Shown: positions 9,493 to 18,420, counted from the first letter of the stretch. The stretch: 33,179 nucleotides of DNA from Candidatus Saccharimonadota bacterium (GCA_018057585.1 JAGPDM010000004.1:1-33179), one strand, 5' to 3'. The notes: a model not told the origin generated them from the sequence alone. Numbers and translations are program-made.

Positions 9493-10989
9493 TTACCAAG
9501 ATTTATCAATTTTCGCTTTACTTAGCTTTGGTACGATTGTTCCGGACTCATTTGCAACAAATTGCATCATTTTATTTCTCTTGTCCGTCATGCTGTCACC
9601 CTCAAGTCCCACTGAGTAAACTACCCATCCCGTACCATTGTTGTCGGTAATAATTTGGGAATAATTAGCTAATTTAGGATAAATCCTTTCTCGAAGAAGC
9701 ACATTTTGTACGTCGTCAGGTGCGATTCTCGCTCTCCACATTACCGGGCCTTCTTGTCTTGCCTGTTCAATTATGCTGCTACTCACCCCTGTGCCTTCGT
9801 AATGCCATTTCGCGGCTATCTTATCCAATAGCTGGACCTGGACACCATTTGCCAATTTAAGTGCATCTGGCGTTCTCACAACACCAACAGCTCCGTAGTC
9901 TTGCTGACCAAGCAGTATGTGACTGAAGTCCCCACTCTTCTCATCTAGAATTTTATCCCAGAAACCATCAATTAATCGTCTATCCCCAAAAGCCTCGTTG
10001 ATTATTCCAGTAACTTCACGTATAAGAGGGGCTGTAATTTTCTGCCTATCAATCTTTTCAAATCTAGGCCTCTCTGTGACCAAGGTTCCCATACCAAAGT
10101 GCTCAAATAATTCTTTAAATATGTCTCTACCTTTTATTATAGCGACCCCTCTTAGCTCCTCGTCTCCTGATGCGAGGATATCTAAGGCGGCTCTGACTTT
10201 GACCATCATGCCACCATCAATTTCTCCTGACTTCATGAGGGCCTCAGCTTCGACTGGGTAAAGTACGGATATTGGTCTTGCTTCACCACCGGTTGCTTCA
10301 TCATTTTTCAGTACCGCCCCGGTGCCAGTTACCATAACTACTTCTTTGGCTCTATATTCATTTGCAACTAGTGCCGCAACTTGATCGGCATTATTATTTG
10401 TTGGACCTGAATATCCATCTTGGTCCGCGTTTGCTGGAACGTAGCCTACACTGTTCATAACCACTATTTTTCCAGCTTTTAGCGCCATATCAATCCTATC
10501 CTTTTTTAGTTGTTCAGGATTTCCAACTAATCCTAGGTCCGCACCTTTGATGCTAGATATAAGAGCATTAGTAATTGATATTGATCTTGGGCCGATTAAA
10601 TCTACTAAGCCCTTATTTACTCCCTCTTGCGTACCCTGGACTATCGGCATTGCTTCGCGAGTCGTGACACGCATACCTTCAACTTCCTGTTTTTCTATTC
10701 CAGCCGCTTTTAAGGCGATGCTAGTTTGGGGTCCAGCACCGTGGATAACAATGATCGATACACCCAGTCTAGAAAGGTAATCAAGTTGATTGGCCAGTTC
10801 CTGATCGTCAACCTCCCCGCCACCAATCTTAACAACAAGAGGAGCTGCATCTTCGTCAGTTAACCTGTCAAGATAAAATTCGGTTTCAGGATATGCGGTA
10901 ATAAGATCCCTAGCTTCTTGAGACCTTTCTAATACAACTCCATCAAGCTGGTGCGGATCATCTGGGGTTAGCTGAGGTGTTTCAGGCAT
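9493..10989 (-). CDS. Fused N-acetylglutamate kinase / GNAT (NAGS-type) protein
   Basis: A 498-residue two-domain protein. After about 45 polar residues, an amino-acid-kinase domain (about 48-300) carries VVKIGGGEV (phosphate-binding Lys and glycines), IVIHGAGPQ, EGMRVTTREAM, NNNADQVAALVA and GGMMVKVRAALDIL, all acetylglutamate kinase landmarks. Residues about 325-480 form the GNAT-type NAT domain seen in vertebrate/fungal-like and Xanthomonas-type NAGS/NAGK proteins, with RERIYPKLANYSQIIT and GTGWVVYSV. It may acetylate glutamate, phosphorylate acetylglutamate, or both, the first steps of arginine synthesis; which activities remain cannot be told. TATAAT lies 12 nt before the ATG, so the leader is very short. 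It is followed by the MarC gene at 9 nt. argG lies 21 kb away. Confidence 0.85.
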   Translation of the reverse strand: MPETPQLTPDDPHQLDGVVLERSQEARDLITAYPETEFYLDRLTDEDAAPLVVKIGGGEVDDQELANQLDYLSRLGVSIIVIHGAGPQTSIALKAAGIEKQEVEGMRVTTREAMPIVQGTQEGVNKGLVDLIGPRSISITNALISSIKGADLGLVGNPEQLKKDRIDMALKAGKIVVMNSVGYVPANADQDGYSGPTNNNADQVAALVANEYRAKEVVMVTGTGAVLKNDEATGGEARPISVLYPVEAEALMKSGEIDGGMMVKVRAALDILASGDEELRGVAIIKGRDIFKELFEHFGMGTLVTERPRFEKIDRQKITAPLIREVTGIINEAFGDRRLIDGFWDKILDEKSGDFSHILLGQQDYGAVGVVRTPDALKLANGVQVQLLDKIAAKWHYEGTGVSSSIIEQARQEGPVMWRARIAPDDVQNVLLRERIYPKLANYSQIITDNNGTGWVVYSVGLEGDSMTDKRNKMMQFVANESGTIVPKLSKAKIDKSW

Positions 10990-11033
10990 AATTAACTGAT
11001 AATTATAGCAGATAATTTACAGACTGTGTAGTA

Positions 11034-13592
11034 TTAGTTTTGGAAGATTATACTATTGTTCTCAGTATTCGCTAATATGTTGTCGCCATCTTTGACCTGT
11101 CCATCAATTATTTCTAACGCTAGCGGGTCAAGAATCTTAGTCTGAATCAATCGTTTTAACGGCCTTGCACCAAAGCTTGGGTCGTAGCCTCGCTTTGCTA
11201 GCATCTGCTTGACGCTATCGTCAAAGTTAATTTCAATATCTTTACTATTTTTAATTTGCTTAGATACTCCTGCCAGCTGTATATCGACAATCGCACCCAT
11301 GCGGTCTTTGCTCAAACGATTAAAGATGACAATATCATCAATACGATTCAAAAACTCTGGGCGGAATTTCATTCGTAGCATTTGCTCGATCTTACCTTGT
11401 AAAGCTTCATCTTCTTCTGGCTTAGACTCTAGGATAACCTCTGAACCAACGTTACTTGTCATAATTATGATTGTGTTTGTAAAGTCGACCGTTCTGCCCT
11501 GCCCATCCGTCATGCGGCCGTCATCAAGTACTTGCAACAGTACGTTGAAGACATCCTGGTGGGCCTTTTCGATTTCGTCGAACAAGATGACTGTGTATGG
11601 TCTGCGCCGAACAGCCTCGGTTAGTTGGCCGCCTTGATCGTAGCCGACATAGCCTGGAGGCGCTCCGATTAGCCGTGCTACGGCATGCTGTTCCATGTAT
11701 TCACTCATGTCGATACGGACCATGGCGTGTTCGTCGTCAAAAAGCTGCTCTGCCAAGGATTTGCTGAGCTCGGTTTTACCGACGCCAGTCGGGCCAAGGA
11801 ATAAGAAGCTACCTATTGGTCGATTCTGGTCCGATATGCCAGCACGCGAACGTCTGATGGCATTAGCGACGGCTGTTACGGCCTTGTCCTGTCCGACAAC
11901 TCGCTTTTCTATTTCAGATTCTAGTTGGCTCAGCTTGCTAGATTCCGCCTCTAGAAGTCTAGAGACTGGAATGCCCGTCCAGCGCCCAACAACAGCAGCA
12001 ATATCTTCGCTAACCACTTCCTCGCGCAATAGCCTCTGGTCGTTCGGGATTGACTCTAGCTCTTTGCGAGTTTGAGCCACGACTGTTTTCAGTTCTGGAA
12101 TCTTTCCATATTGTATCTCCGCAACTTTATTCAGGTCATTTTCGCGTTCTGCCTGTTCTTGTTCGACTCGCAATTTATCAATTTTCTCAGTTGAACCGTT
12201 AATCTTTTCCAGTAGTTGCTTTTCGTGACTCCACTGTTGATCCAGCCCGGCTGATTCTTCTTTCAAGTTTGCAATTTCAGCTTCAATTTCCTTGACCCTA
12301 TCTTTTGCAGACTTGTCTTTTCTGATGGCTGCCTTTTCGATTTCTAATTGTGTAATTTTACGTTTTGTACGGTCAAGTTCGGTCGGCATCGATTCGATTT
12401 CTATTTTGAGGCTGCTTGTAGCTTCGTCGATTAAATCCACAGCCTTATCTGGCAAGAATCTATCTGAGATATAACGATCACTTAGCTTGGCTGCGGCAAC
12501 GATTGCCTCGTCTGTTATCTTTACTCCGTGATGAACCTCGTATTTTTCTTGTAGTCCACGGAGAATAGTTATTGTGTCGTTAACAGATGGTTCATCAACA
12601 AAGACCGGCTGGAAACGTCGTTCTAGTGCCGCATCCTTCTCGATGTATTGACGATACTCGTCTAAGGTCGTGGCACCGATCATGTGCAATTTACCTCGTG
12701 CGAGTAGTGGTTTAAGCATATTCCCCGCATCAACTGAACCCTCGGTCTTGCCAGCTCCAACGATTGTATGGAGCTCGTCGACAAACAGAATTATTTGTCC
12801 AGCCGCTTTTTCAACTTCATCGAGCACCGCCTTAAGTCGTTCTTCAAAATCACCACGGAATTTAGCACCTGCCAGTAGGCTGCCCATACTTAATTCGATT
12901 AGCCGCTTTTCTTTTAGGCTACTCGGTACGTCACCAGCCACGATCCGACTAGCCAGACCCTCGGCAATGGCGGTTTTACCAACTCCTGGCTCACCGATTA
13001 GTACGGGGTTATTCTTTGTACGGCGACTTAATACCTGCATAACCCGGCGGATTTCTTCATCACGGCCAATAACTGGGTCGAGCTTACCTTCACGCGCTAA
13101 TGCAGTAAAATCCTGACCATATTTTTCTAGAACATTCATTTTATTTTCTGGTGTTTGGTCGCTCACTTTTTTGCCTCCTCTAACTTCTTCTAGCTTACTC
13201 TTCAACTGTTCGTAGTCTACTGGTAATTCTATAAACTTCTCTTTACTGGCGGCAAGCAAGATATGCTCAGTTGATAAATGTGTATCACCAAGCTCCTTCA
13301 TTTCTTTCTTAGCGGTTGTAAGCAATCGACTAAACTCGCTACTAGGCCTAATGTCTGATTCGCTGGAGATATCGTTACTGGTGGGAAGACGATTAACCTT
13401 ATCTTTTAACTCTTCAGAGAGCTCCGTAGCTCCAATAGACTGAATAACACCAACGAATGCGGTATCAGACTGTTCGACTAGTGCCAACAATATATGTATT
13501 GGTTCAATTGTTGGGTTTTTGTTGTTAACTGCATTTTCGATTGCTGCCTGCAAGGCTTCAACGGTTTTCTGAGTCATTTCATTTGGATTCAT
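11034..13592 (-). CDS. clpB: ClpB disaggregase (AAA+ chaperone)
   Basis: An 852-residue, full-length ClpB/Hsp104 ring ATPase that pulls apart protein aggregates with DnaK. Domains in order: N-terminal Clp repeat domain (1-145); NBD1 with Walker A GEPGVGKT near 200, Walker [10 protein letters not shown] and sensor region GATTLDEYR; the coiled-coil middle domain (about 400-525, Glu/Lys rich) that marks ClpB rather than ClpA; NBD2 with Walker A GPTGVGKT near 605, Walker [13 protein letters not shown], and C-terminal [11 protein letters not shown]. No IGL/IGF ClpP loop is apparent. The start is ATG at 13592 with AAGGA 5 nt upstream. A CIRCE element over the promoter predicts HrcA heat-shock control. 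Confidence 0.97.
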   Translation of the reverse strand: MNPNEMTQKTVEALQAAIENAVNNKNPTIEPIHILLALVEQSDTAFVGVIQSIGATELSEELKDKVNRLPTSNDISSESDIRPSSEFSRLLTTAKKEMKELGDTHLSTEHILLAASKEKFIELPVDYEQLKSKLEEVRGGKKVSDQTPENKMNVLEKYGQDFTALAREGKLDPVIGRDEEIRRVMQVLSRRTKNNPVLIGEPGVGKTAIAEGLASRIVAGDVPSSLKEKRLIELSMGSLLAGAKFRGDFEERLKAVLDEVEKAAGQIILFVDELHTIVGAGKTEGSVDAGNMLKPLLARGKLHMIGATTLDEYRQYIEKDAALERRFQPVFVDEPSVNDTITILRGLQEKYEVHHGVKITDEAIVAAAKLSDRYISDRFLPDKAVDLIDEATSSLKIEIESMPTELDRTKRKITQLEIEKAAIRKDKSAKDRVKEIEAEIANLKEESAGLDQQWSHEKQLLEKINGSTEKIDKLRVEQEQAERENDLNKVAEIQYGKIPELKTVVAQTRKELESIPNDQRLLREEVVSEDIAAVVGRWTGIPVSRLLEAESSKLSQLESEIEKRVVGQDKAVTAVANAIRRSRAGISDQNRPIGSFLFLGPTGVGKTELSKSLAEQLFDDEHAMVRIDMSEYMEQHAVARLIGAPPGYVGYDQGGQLTEAVRRRPYTVILFDEIEKAHQDVFNVLLQVLDDGRMTDGQGRTVDFTNTIIIMTSNVGSEVILESKPEEDEALQGKIEQMLRMKFRPEFLNRIDDIVIFNRLSKDRMGAIVDIQLAGVSKQIKNSKDIEINFDDSVKQMLAKRGYDPSFGARPLKRLIQTKILDPLALEIIDGQVKDGDNILANTENNSIIFQN

Positions 13593-13623
13593 AAGCTTCC
13601 TTTTATAAATAAACAGTAGTTTA

Positions 13624-13661
13624 AGTATATGAAATTGGCACTCTCATGTCAAGAGTGCCAA
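13624..13661 (-). promoter_or_regulatory. clpB promoter overlapped by a CIRCE (HrcA) operator
   Basis: TTGGCACTC-N9-GAGTGCCAA (13635-13661) matches CIRCE (TTAGCACTC-N9-GAGTGCTAA) with one symmetric base change in each arm. On the minus strand, -35 TTGACA (13647-13652) lies entirely in the 9-nt CIRCE spacer; a 17-bp spacer then leads to -10 TATACT (13624-13629). HrcA bound here would block RNA polymerase directly. The expected transcript start gives a leader of about 25 nt before the clpB ATG. Confidence 0.92.
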
Positions 13662-13672
13662 TCGTGCTAATG

Positions 13673-14239
13673 TCAGTAGTCTATTCCCTTATTGGCTAGA
13701 TATTTATCATCAAAGTGATGTTTCAGTTTGGTCATGCTCGTTGCTATATCAACTAGATTTAGTAGTTCTTCTGGAAAATCACGACCAGTTAAACACAATG
13801 AAGTCTTCTCGTTAGTTGATTTAATTAGTTTCTTTAGTTGCAATTTGCTAAGTAGCCCATCGTGAACAGCATTATTAATTTCGTCGCAAACAATCAGGTT
13901 ATAATCGCCTTGAGTTGCAGCTTTTAGTGCAAATTCAAATGTTTCACTAGCGGCTTGTCTGTGTTGGTCTTGGCTGACTCCGGCCGCACTCATTTCACCT
14001 GCCTCGTAGAAGCCCTTACCACCCTTGTGAAAAGTAAAATTATCTTTATATAAATCTCCGATTGATTCGAAAAAATTATGTTCGCCAACATCCCAGTGCT
14101 TAATGAACTGAACGAACGCTACGTTCCATCCAGTGCCAAGTGCTCGAGCAACTAAGCCGATAGAAGCACTTGTTTTACCTTTACCTTCGCCAGTGTAGAC
14201 GACTTTTACAGATTGTTTGGTTTTATAATCTTCGAACAT
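13673..14239 (-). CDS. cobO: ATP:cob(I)alamin adenosyltransferase (CobA/BtuR/CobO type)
   Basis: A 188-residue P-loop enzyme that transfers adenosyl from ATP to cob(I)alamin, making coenzyme B12. The start is set at ATG 14239 (MFEDYKTKQSVKVVYTGEGKGKT) because TATACT lies 8 nt upstream; the 31 residues before it in frame are not family-like. Family marks are the P-loop GEGKGKT with TSASIGLVARALG, VAFVQFIKH, CDEINNAVHDGLL (family form DEI..A...GLL) and SLCLTGRDFPEELL. The organism therefore expects to obtain corrinoids. Its nearest relevant neighbour is the B12-riboswitch operon 1.1 kb away. It is divergent from terC, and its stop lies 12 nt from the clpB CIRCE. Confidence 0.93.
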   Translation of the reverse strand: MFEDYKTKQSVKVVYTGEGKGKTSASIGLVARALGTGWNVAFVQFIKHWDVGEHNFFESIGDLYKDNFTFHKGGKGFYEAGEMSAAGVSQDQHRQAASETFEFALKAATQGDYNLIVCDEINNAVHDGLLSKLQLKKLIKSTNEKTSLCLTGRDFPEELLNLVDIATSMTKLKHHFDDKYLANKGIDY

Positions 14240-14308
14240 ATTCACTAAGTATAGTGGCAAAATATGGTTAATCTTACAAGCCTTGACACTTAGTGAGATA
14301 ATAATTGG

Positions 14309-15304
14309 ATGATCGCCTCTTTCGCTATTCAACAGGCTGAAGTTTCTAATGTTTCGCCAGTTTGGTGGGTGGCTACTCTTGCTTGGTTCGTTGTGCTTCT
14401 TTTCATAGATCTAAGAGTCCAGAGCAAGGTTCGTAGTTCCTTACGGTTGGCAGTCATCAGAAGTGCCGTCTGGATTAGTCTAGGGATCTTGCTCGGTGTA
14501 TTCATTTGGATTGGCTTAGGTGCCACAGCTCGTGATCTGTATTTCTCAGGATATTTGATAGAAAAGATGCTAAGCGTCGACAATATCTTTGTTTGGAGCA
14601 TAATCCTCGCCTACTTACAGATACCAAAAGACCTACAATCTAAGGTTTTGTCCTGGGGAATAATCGGTGCAATATTTTTCCGAAGTGTTTTTGTATTCGC
14701 TGGTATTGCCTTGATTAGCTTATTCGAGCCGATATTGTTGGTGCTAGGTGTTTTGCTTATGTATACCGCAATCAAGCTATTCCGCGACAATGGTACTGCG
14801 AGTTATGATCCGGGAAAATCTAGGATTTCTAAATTTGCTAGAGCTGTTTTGCCGCTTAGCGATAAGCTTTACGGTGCTAAATTGATCACCAAGCTAAATG
14901 GCAAGACTGTCGTGACTAGGCTATCTCTAGCTATTATCGTACTTGAACTAACAGATGTATTATTCGCGATCGATAGCGTTCCTGCTGTGCTGGCCATTGT
15001 CCGTGACCCTTATATTGTGCTAGCTAGCAACATCGCTGCAGTCTTAGGTTTGAGGGCGTTATATTTCATTTTTGAGGAGCTGGCAAGCCAGGTGCGTTAC
15101 CTCAACAAAGGTCTTGGGATAATCTTATTTGTAGTCGGATTTTCTTTACTGCTAGAGCCAGATAAAATATTTGGTTTTAACTGGATAGCACTAGAGTTTC
15201 CACCAGGATTTAGCTTAATATTTATTGCTATCGTCCTAACTATAACTATCGCACTTTCGATAATCGCTAGCAAAAAAGATACGAGCAACGCTAGTTCAAA
15301 ATAG
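14309..15304 (+). CDS. TerC-family integral membrane protein
   Basis: A 331-residue multipass protein of the TerC/Alx family with about nine TM helices. Family marks include LFIDLRVQ in the first loop, YLIEKMLSVDNIFVWSIIL (acidic Glu and Asp-Asn motif in the membrane), and LELTDVLFAIDSVPAVLAIVRDPYIVLASNIAAVLGLRALYF, the second acidic repeat. Alx/TerC proteins are linked to manganese or other metal export during protein secretion. The start ATG lies 6 nt after GATAAT, with -35 TTACAA at 17 bp, so the mRNA is probably leaderless. The gene sits just before the cobalamin riboswitch but ends 69 nt before that promoter, so cotranscription is not needed. Confidence 0.93.
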   Translation: MIASFAIQQAEVSNVSPVWWVATLAWFVVLLFIDLRVQSKVRSSLRLAVIRSAVWISLGILLGVFIWIGLGATARDLYFSGYLIEKMLSVDNIFVWSIILAYLQIPKDLQSKVLSWGIIGAIFFRSVFVFAGIALISLFEPILLVLGVLLMYTAIKLFRDNGTASYDPGKSRISKFARAVLPLSDKLYGAKLITKLNGKTVVTRLSLAIIVLELTDVLFAIDSVPAVLAIVRDPYIVLASNIAAVLGLRALYFIFEELASQVRYLNKGLGIILFVVGFSLLLEPDKIFGFNWIALEFPPGFSLIFIAIVLTITIALSIIASKKDTSNASSK

Positions 15305-15372
15305 ATATAGCTATGGGCGTGCAAATTTCAGTAAATTCAATCTGTAATTGAACGATTTGCTACAAAGTCTTG

Positions 15373-15401
15373 TTGACAAAAAAATGCTTCGAACCTATGC
15401 T
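15373..15401 (+). promoter_or_regulatory. Promoter of the B12 operon
   Basis: TTGACA (15373-15378), a 17-bp spacer, then TATGCT (15396-15401). The predicted transcript start near 15408 falls just before the first conserved riboswitch helix. Confidence 0.75.
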
Positions 15402-15408
15402 AGCTACA

Positions 15409-15700
15409 CTACATTTTGTGGTGCTAGTATAAACACAAGCACTACGCGATTGGGCAAGCAGGGCGAAATTCCCTCACTGTGCCGCAACTGTACGATCCTT
15501 ATTATCTCTAATCCTTTTGCTAGATCATTTAGAGTTTTCTTAGCGAGAAATTATTTGTTTATCGAAGCATAGCTAAAGGCTATGTTGAGATCAAAAAATG
15601 ATTTTGCAGCCGAAAAGACTGATTGAGATACGAAATGAGTAGAGATAATAAGGTTCATAGTCAGAAAACCAATCAGACGTAGAAATTCGATTAATTTCGA
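15409..15700 (+). ncRNA. Cobalamin (B12) riboswitch
   Basis: The leader RNA shows the core GGGCGAAATTCCCTCACTG followed by GCCGCAACTGTA (core about 15461-15492), matching the cobalamin-aptamer consensus with its CCGCNACTGT element. The 3' B12-box-like sequence AGTCAGAAAACC lies at 15659-15670. Between them is an AT-rich peripheral region of about 160 nt with hairpins (for example ATAGCTAAAGGCTATG near 15570), as in class I aptamers. It senses adenosyl- or hydroxocobalamin and turns downstream genes off. The control output is probably the hairpin at 15753-15781. This explains why a DUF4430 protein, a barrel protein and an S-component follow. Confidence 0.9.
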
Positions 15701-15752
15701 AGCCTTCGAGCAAAGGAAGCAATTACAACAATAGATTTAGATTTTTGTACTT

Positions 15753-15786
15753 ACCTCCATCTCGCTGTCTTCGGTGGAGGTTTTTT
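15753..15786 (+). terminator. Riboswitch expression platform: SD-sequestering, terminator-like hairpin
   Basis: ACCTCCA (15753-15759) pairs with TGGAGGT (15775-15781) and is followed by six T residues. The 3' arm contains GGAGG (15776-15780), the only SD for the next gene, 9 nt before the ATC proposed as start. One hairpin could thus both end transcription and hide the ribosome site when B12 is bound. Confidence 0.7.
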
Positions 15787-15789
15787 ACT

Positions 15790-16455
15790 ATCAAAAATAA
15801 ATTAAAAATTGTAGCAGCACGATTCGCTCCTTACGCAATAGTTATTGGTTTTATGTTCTTTGTTTCTGCAGGCAGTATCGTTGCAGATGCAAAGTTTCGA
15901 AATCAGGAAAAGCAAGTCTCAGACGATGTTGAGCAGATAGTTAGCCCAAGAGAAGAAGATAATGCAACTACTTCTTCTGAAAAGGCGTCAGACGAAAGCA
16001 AAGACAGTAAAGAGCAGAACGATAATAAATCACCAGCAAATAATCAGCCACTGAAATCAGGCGATACTGCAACGACTGAGAGCTCTAAGCCTGCTAGCTC
16101 AAAAAGCTCAGCCAAGCCTGCTTCTAATAGCAAAACCAATCCTAAAAACACTCAGCCAGTTACAGCTTCTGTCGCGCTAAGTGTTAACGGTGTAGCTAAA
16201 GGCTCGGTTAGCCTGACCCAGGGTAGTAACCACTGTAACGTTCTAAGCGCGGCATTAAACGCCGGTTTGATTAGCAGCTTGGATATGCGCTATAGCAGCC
16301 AGTACAACACGCAGGCTGTTTATAAAATCAACGGTCAAGGCGATGCCAATAATATCTGGTGGACATTCCGCGTTAATGGCGCCTCCCCTCCCTATGGCTG
16401 TTCAAGATTACTTGTGAAAAACGGCGACCAAGTAAATTGGCAATACGTTAGATAA
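15790..16455 (+). CDS. Membrane-anchored DUF4430 (transcobalamin/intrinsic-factor beta-domain-like) protein
   Basis: About 221 residues. A basic start (KNKLKIVAAR) and TM helix (about 11-31) place the rest outside. A Ser/Thr/Lys/Asn-rich disordered linker (about 40-120) leads to a C-terminal domain (about 124-221) with VALSVNGVAKGSVSLTQGS, a middle helix, and WWTFRVNGASPPYGCSRLL plus KNGDQVNWQYV. These match DUF4430, which InterPro groups with the transcobalamin C-terminal beta domain. Two Cys could form a disulfide. Start: no ATG lies before the TM helix. ATC at 15790 has GGAGG 9 nt upstream; TTG at 15745 is in frame but inside the hairpin. It is the first gene under the riboswitch, so a cobalamin-binding role is likely. 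Confidence 0.82.
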   Translation: MKNKLKIVAARFAPYAIVIGFMFFVSAGSIVADAKFRNQEKQVSDDVEQIVSPREEDNATTSSEKASDESKDSKEQNDNKSPANNQPLKSGDTATTESSKPASSKSSAKPASNSKTNPKNTQPVTASVALSVNGVAKGSVSLTQGSNHCNVLSAALNAGLISSLDMRYSSQYNTQAVYKINGQGDANNIWWTFRVNGASPPYGCSRLLVKNGDQVNWQYVR

Positions 16456-16487
16456 ACAAAATTAATTATTAAATAAAGGAGTTAGTC

Positions 16488-17837
16488 ATGATCAGAAATA
16501 AATTATTAGCAGTATTGTTAACAGGAGTAATCGTACTCAATACGCCGCTAGCTGCACTTGCAGCTACAGAGCAGCAACGTTCCGATTCAGTTCACGGAGC
16601 AGTTAATTACTTAGAAACCCAACAAGCGGCCGACGGCGGCATTAAAGATGGTGCTTTTGGTGATGTCTCCGATTGGGCAATTGTTGCTGTCGAAGTAGCC
16701 GATTTAGATCCAGCAAACGTCAAGACTAAGAGCGGTACAAGCCTAGAAGATTACTCTAAGAGAAATGTACCAAATACGAATGATCCAGACACTAAGTTGC
16801 TCACAGTTGAAAAAAAGATGATTTCTATCAAAGCCTCTGGCAAAGATACTGCAAATTTTGAAGGAGCAGACTATGATCAGATACTAGCTAGCAAAGAAGT
16901 CAATGGGCAGTTTGGCGACGAAACTGCACTTAATGATGACTATTTTGGAATCCTAGCTTCAGAAGGCACTAATAATCAAGACTTAAAAACATTAGCTGCT
17001 AGTTCGTTGAACTTTGTAATTACAAATCAAAGTAAGAAAGATGGCGGTTTTAGCCATACAACTTCAGCAGAGGTATGTTATGAAGGCACATGCTATCCAG
17101 TTGGTAGTGACAGCAATAGCACCTCAGCAGCTATTCAGGCGATGTACGCCGCCGAACGAATGGGCATCACACACGACAAGCTAGACACTAGCAGAGACGG
17201 AGCTGTAATTTATCTTTTGAAACTACAAAATGCTGACGGCGGCTTTAGATTAGGTGCCGATTCTGGAGTTAGCGATACAGCCTCTACATCCTGGGCATTA
17301 ATGGCTTTGAATCTTGTCGGTGACTCTAAAAAAAATGAAATTACTAGAGCTCAGAACTGGTTACTAAGCGTTCAGAATCCAGATGGAGGGTTTCGGTTTA
17401 TGTCTTCATGTTTACCAGGCGAAACTTGGTGCTCAAATAGCTCGGCTGAATACACTTCGCACGCTATTATTGCCCTGCTGGGTAGCTCATGGTCGCTTAA
17501 CCCAGAGCCGCTAGAGCTGATGCCTCTTTCGAAGCCCGTTTTCTCAAATAATATTTTCTTTAACAATATCCAATCTGAGATTATCGAAGAAGCTAAAACT
17601 GACCTAACGAGTTTCGCTAGTGCCTCAAGTGCTGCAAGTAGATTCACGCTAGCAGCCAAGAATGCTCAGCAAGAAAACTTCAAAATTGCAGCCACCGACT
17701 CTCCATCTAACAAAAAAGTCGCAGCTAAGGAAAGTAATCTGTCAGTTATCGGTCTAAGTGTTCTTGCGGCATTTGCACTCGGCTGGTTCACGTGGTTTAT
17801 GGTAAAATCAAAGCAAACAGGAGGGTCTAATGTTTAA
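16488..17837 (+). CDS. Secreted, C-terminally anchored alpha6/alpha6-barrel repeat protein (intrinsic-factor alpha-domain-like)
   Basis: 449 residues. A signal peptide (MIRNKLLAVLLTGVIVLNTP, cleavage near ALA-ATEQQ) opens it, and a C-terminal TM helix (about 417-438, LSVIGLSVLAAFALGWF) with a basic tail anchors it, so the body is extracellular. The body holds prenyltransferase/squalene-cyclase-type repeats: LETQQAADGGI, ITNQSKKDGGF, LLKLQNADGGF and LLSVQNPDGGF, the helix-pair repeats that also build the alpha domain of intrinsic factor and transcobalamin. Four Cys occur in two nearby pairs. The SD AAAGGAG is strong. No enzyme DxDD-type motif is apparent. It lies between the DUF4430 gene and the S-component gene, which it overlaps by 8 nt. 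Predicted partner of the DUF4430 protein in extracellular B12 capture. Confidence 0.85.
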   Translation: MIRNKLLAVLLTGVIVLNTPLAALAATEQQRSDSVHGAVNYLETQQAADGGIKDGAFGDVSDWAIVAVEVADLDPANVKTKSGTSLEDYSKRNVPNTNDPDTKLLTVEKKMISIKASGKDTANFEGADYDQILASKEVNGQFGDETALNDDYFGILASEGTNNQDLKTLAASSLNFVITNQSKKDGGFSHTTSAEVCYEGTCYPVGSDSNSTSAAIQAMYAAERMGITHDKLDTSRDGAVIYLLKLQNADGGFRLGADSGVSDTASTSWALMALNLVGDSKKNEITRAQNWLLSVQNPDGGFRFMSSCLPGETWCSNSSAEYTSHAIIALLGSSWSLNPEPLELMPLSKPVFSNNIFFNNIQSEIIEEAKTDLTSFASASSAASRFTLAAKNAQQENFKIAATDSPSNKKVAAKESNLSVIGLSVLAAFALGWFTWFMVKSKQTGGSNV

Positions 17838-18420
17838 GAACCAGAAACAAAATTACTTACTAGCAATAACTTTGATAATTACCGCAGTAATGATGCGTCT
17901 GGTGCCGCACTTGCCAAACTTTGCGCCAATGACAGCAGCCGCGATATTCGGTGCTGCTTATCTGCCAAAGCGTTACGCGTTAATACTGCCACTTTTAGCA
18001 GTTGCTATAAGCGACTACGCACTGCTTTACATCAGCCCGTTTAGCTCACAGATATTTGATTTCTCTACCATTCATCCTTTGAGTGCCCTAATCCACACGA
18101 CTACGCTTTTTGTATGGGGTAGCTTTATGATTAGCGGGCTACTCGGTCTAGCCTTGCGGAAGAACCGCAATCTTACAAGGGTTGCTGGAGTATCGGTTGT
18201 TGCAGCTCTTCAGTTTTATCTAATTACCAATTTCGGTGTCTGGGCTATGGGTGCCTACACTCGCGATATCAGTGGTTTGATTGCTAGCTACGTAGCTGGA
18301 CTACCATTCTTGCGCTGGACGTTGCTTGGCGATCTATTCTTCACAACCTCTTTCTTTGCAATTTACGAATACGCTAAAGCAACACAAACCAAGCTGCAAT
18401 TAGCTGTTAGCCGAATTTAA
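17830..18420 (+). CDS. DUF6580-like membrane protein, probable ECF-type S-component for cobalamin
   Basis: 196 residues with five or six TM helices. The sequence MMRLVPHLPNFAPMTAAAIFGAAYL, PLLAVAISDYALLY, FYLITNFGVWAMGAY and AGLPFLRWTLLGDLFFTTSFF closely follows the DUF6580 pattern (RLLPHPPNFTP, LPL..SD, NFGVW, LPF..GD). That family is an S-component-like transporter often found with cobalamin riboswitches. The fold would bind substrate in the membrane and dock to an ECF energizing module, which is not in this window. It overlaps the barrel-protein gene by 8 nt and is the last gene of the riboswitch operon. Confidence 0.82.
   Translation: MFKNQKQNYLLAITLIITAVMMRLVPHLPNFAPMTAAAIFGAAYLPKRYALILPLLAVAISDYALLYISPFSSQIFDFSTIHPLSALIHTTTLFVWGSFMISGLLGLALRKNRNLTRVAGVSVVAALQFYLITNFGVWAMGAYTRDISGLIASYVAGLPFLRWTLLGDLFFTTSFFAIYEYAKATQTKLQLAVSRI

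Noticed and set aside
12670-13116. Long plus-strand frames antisense to clpB, and similar ones over the kinase and tkt genes
   Set aside because: Low-complexity Ser/Ala/Pro shadows of well-supported genes, without SD or recognisable domains.
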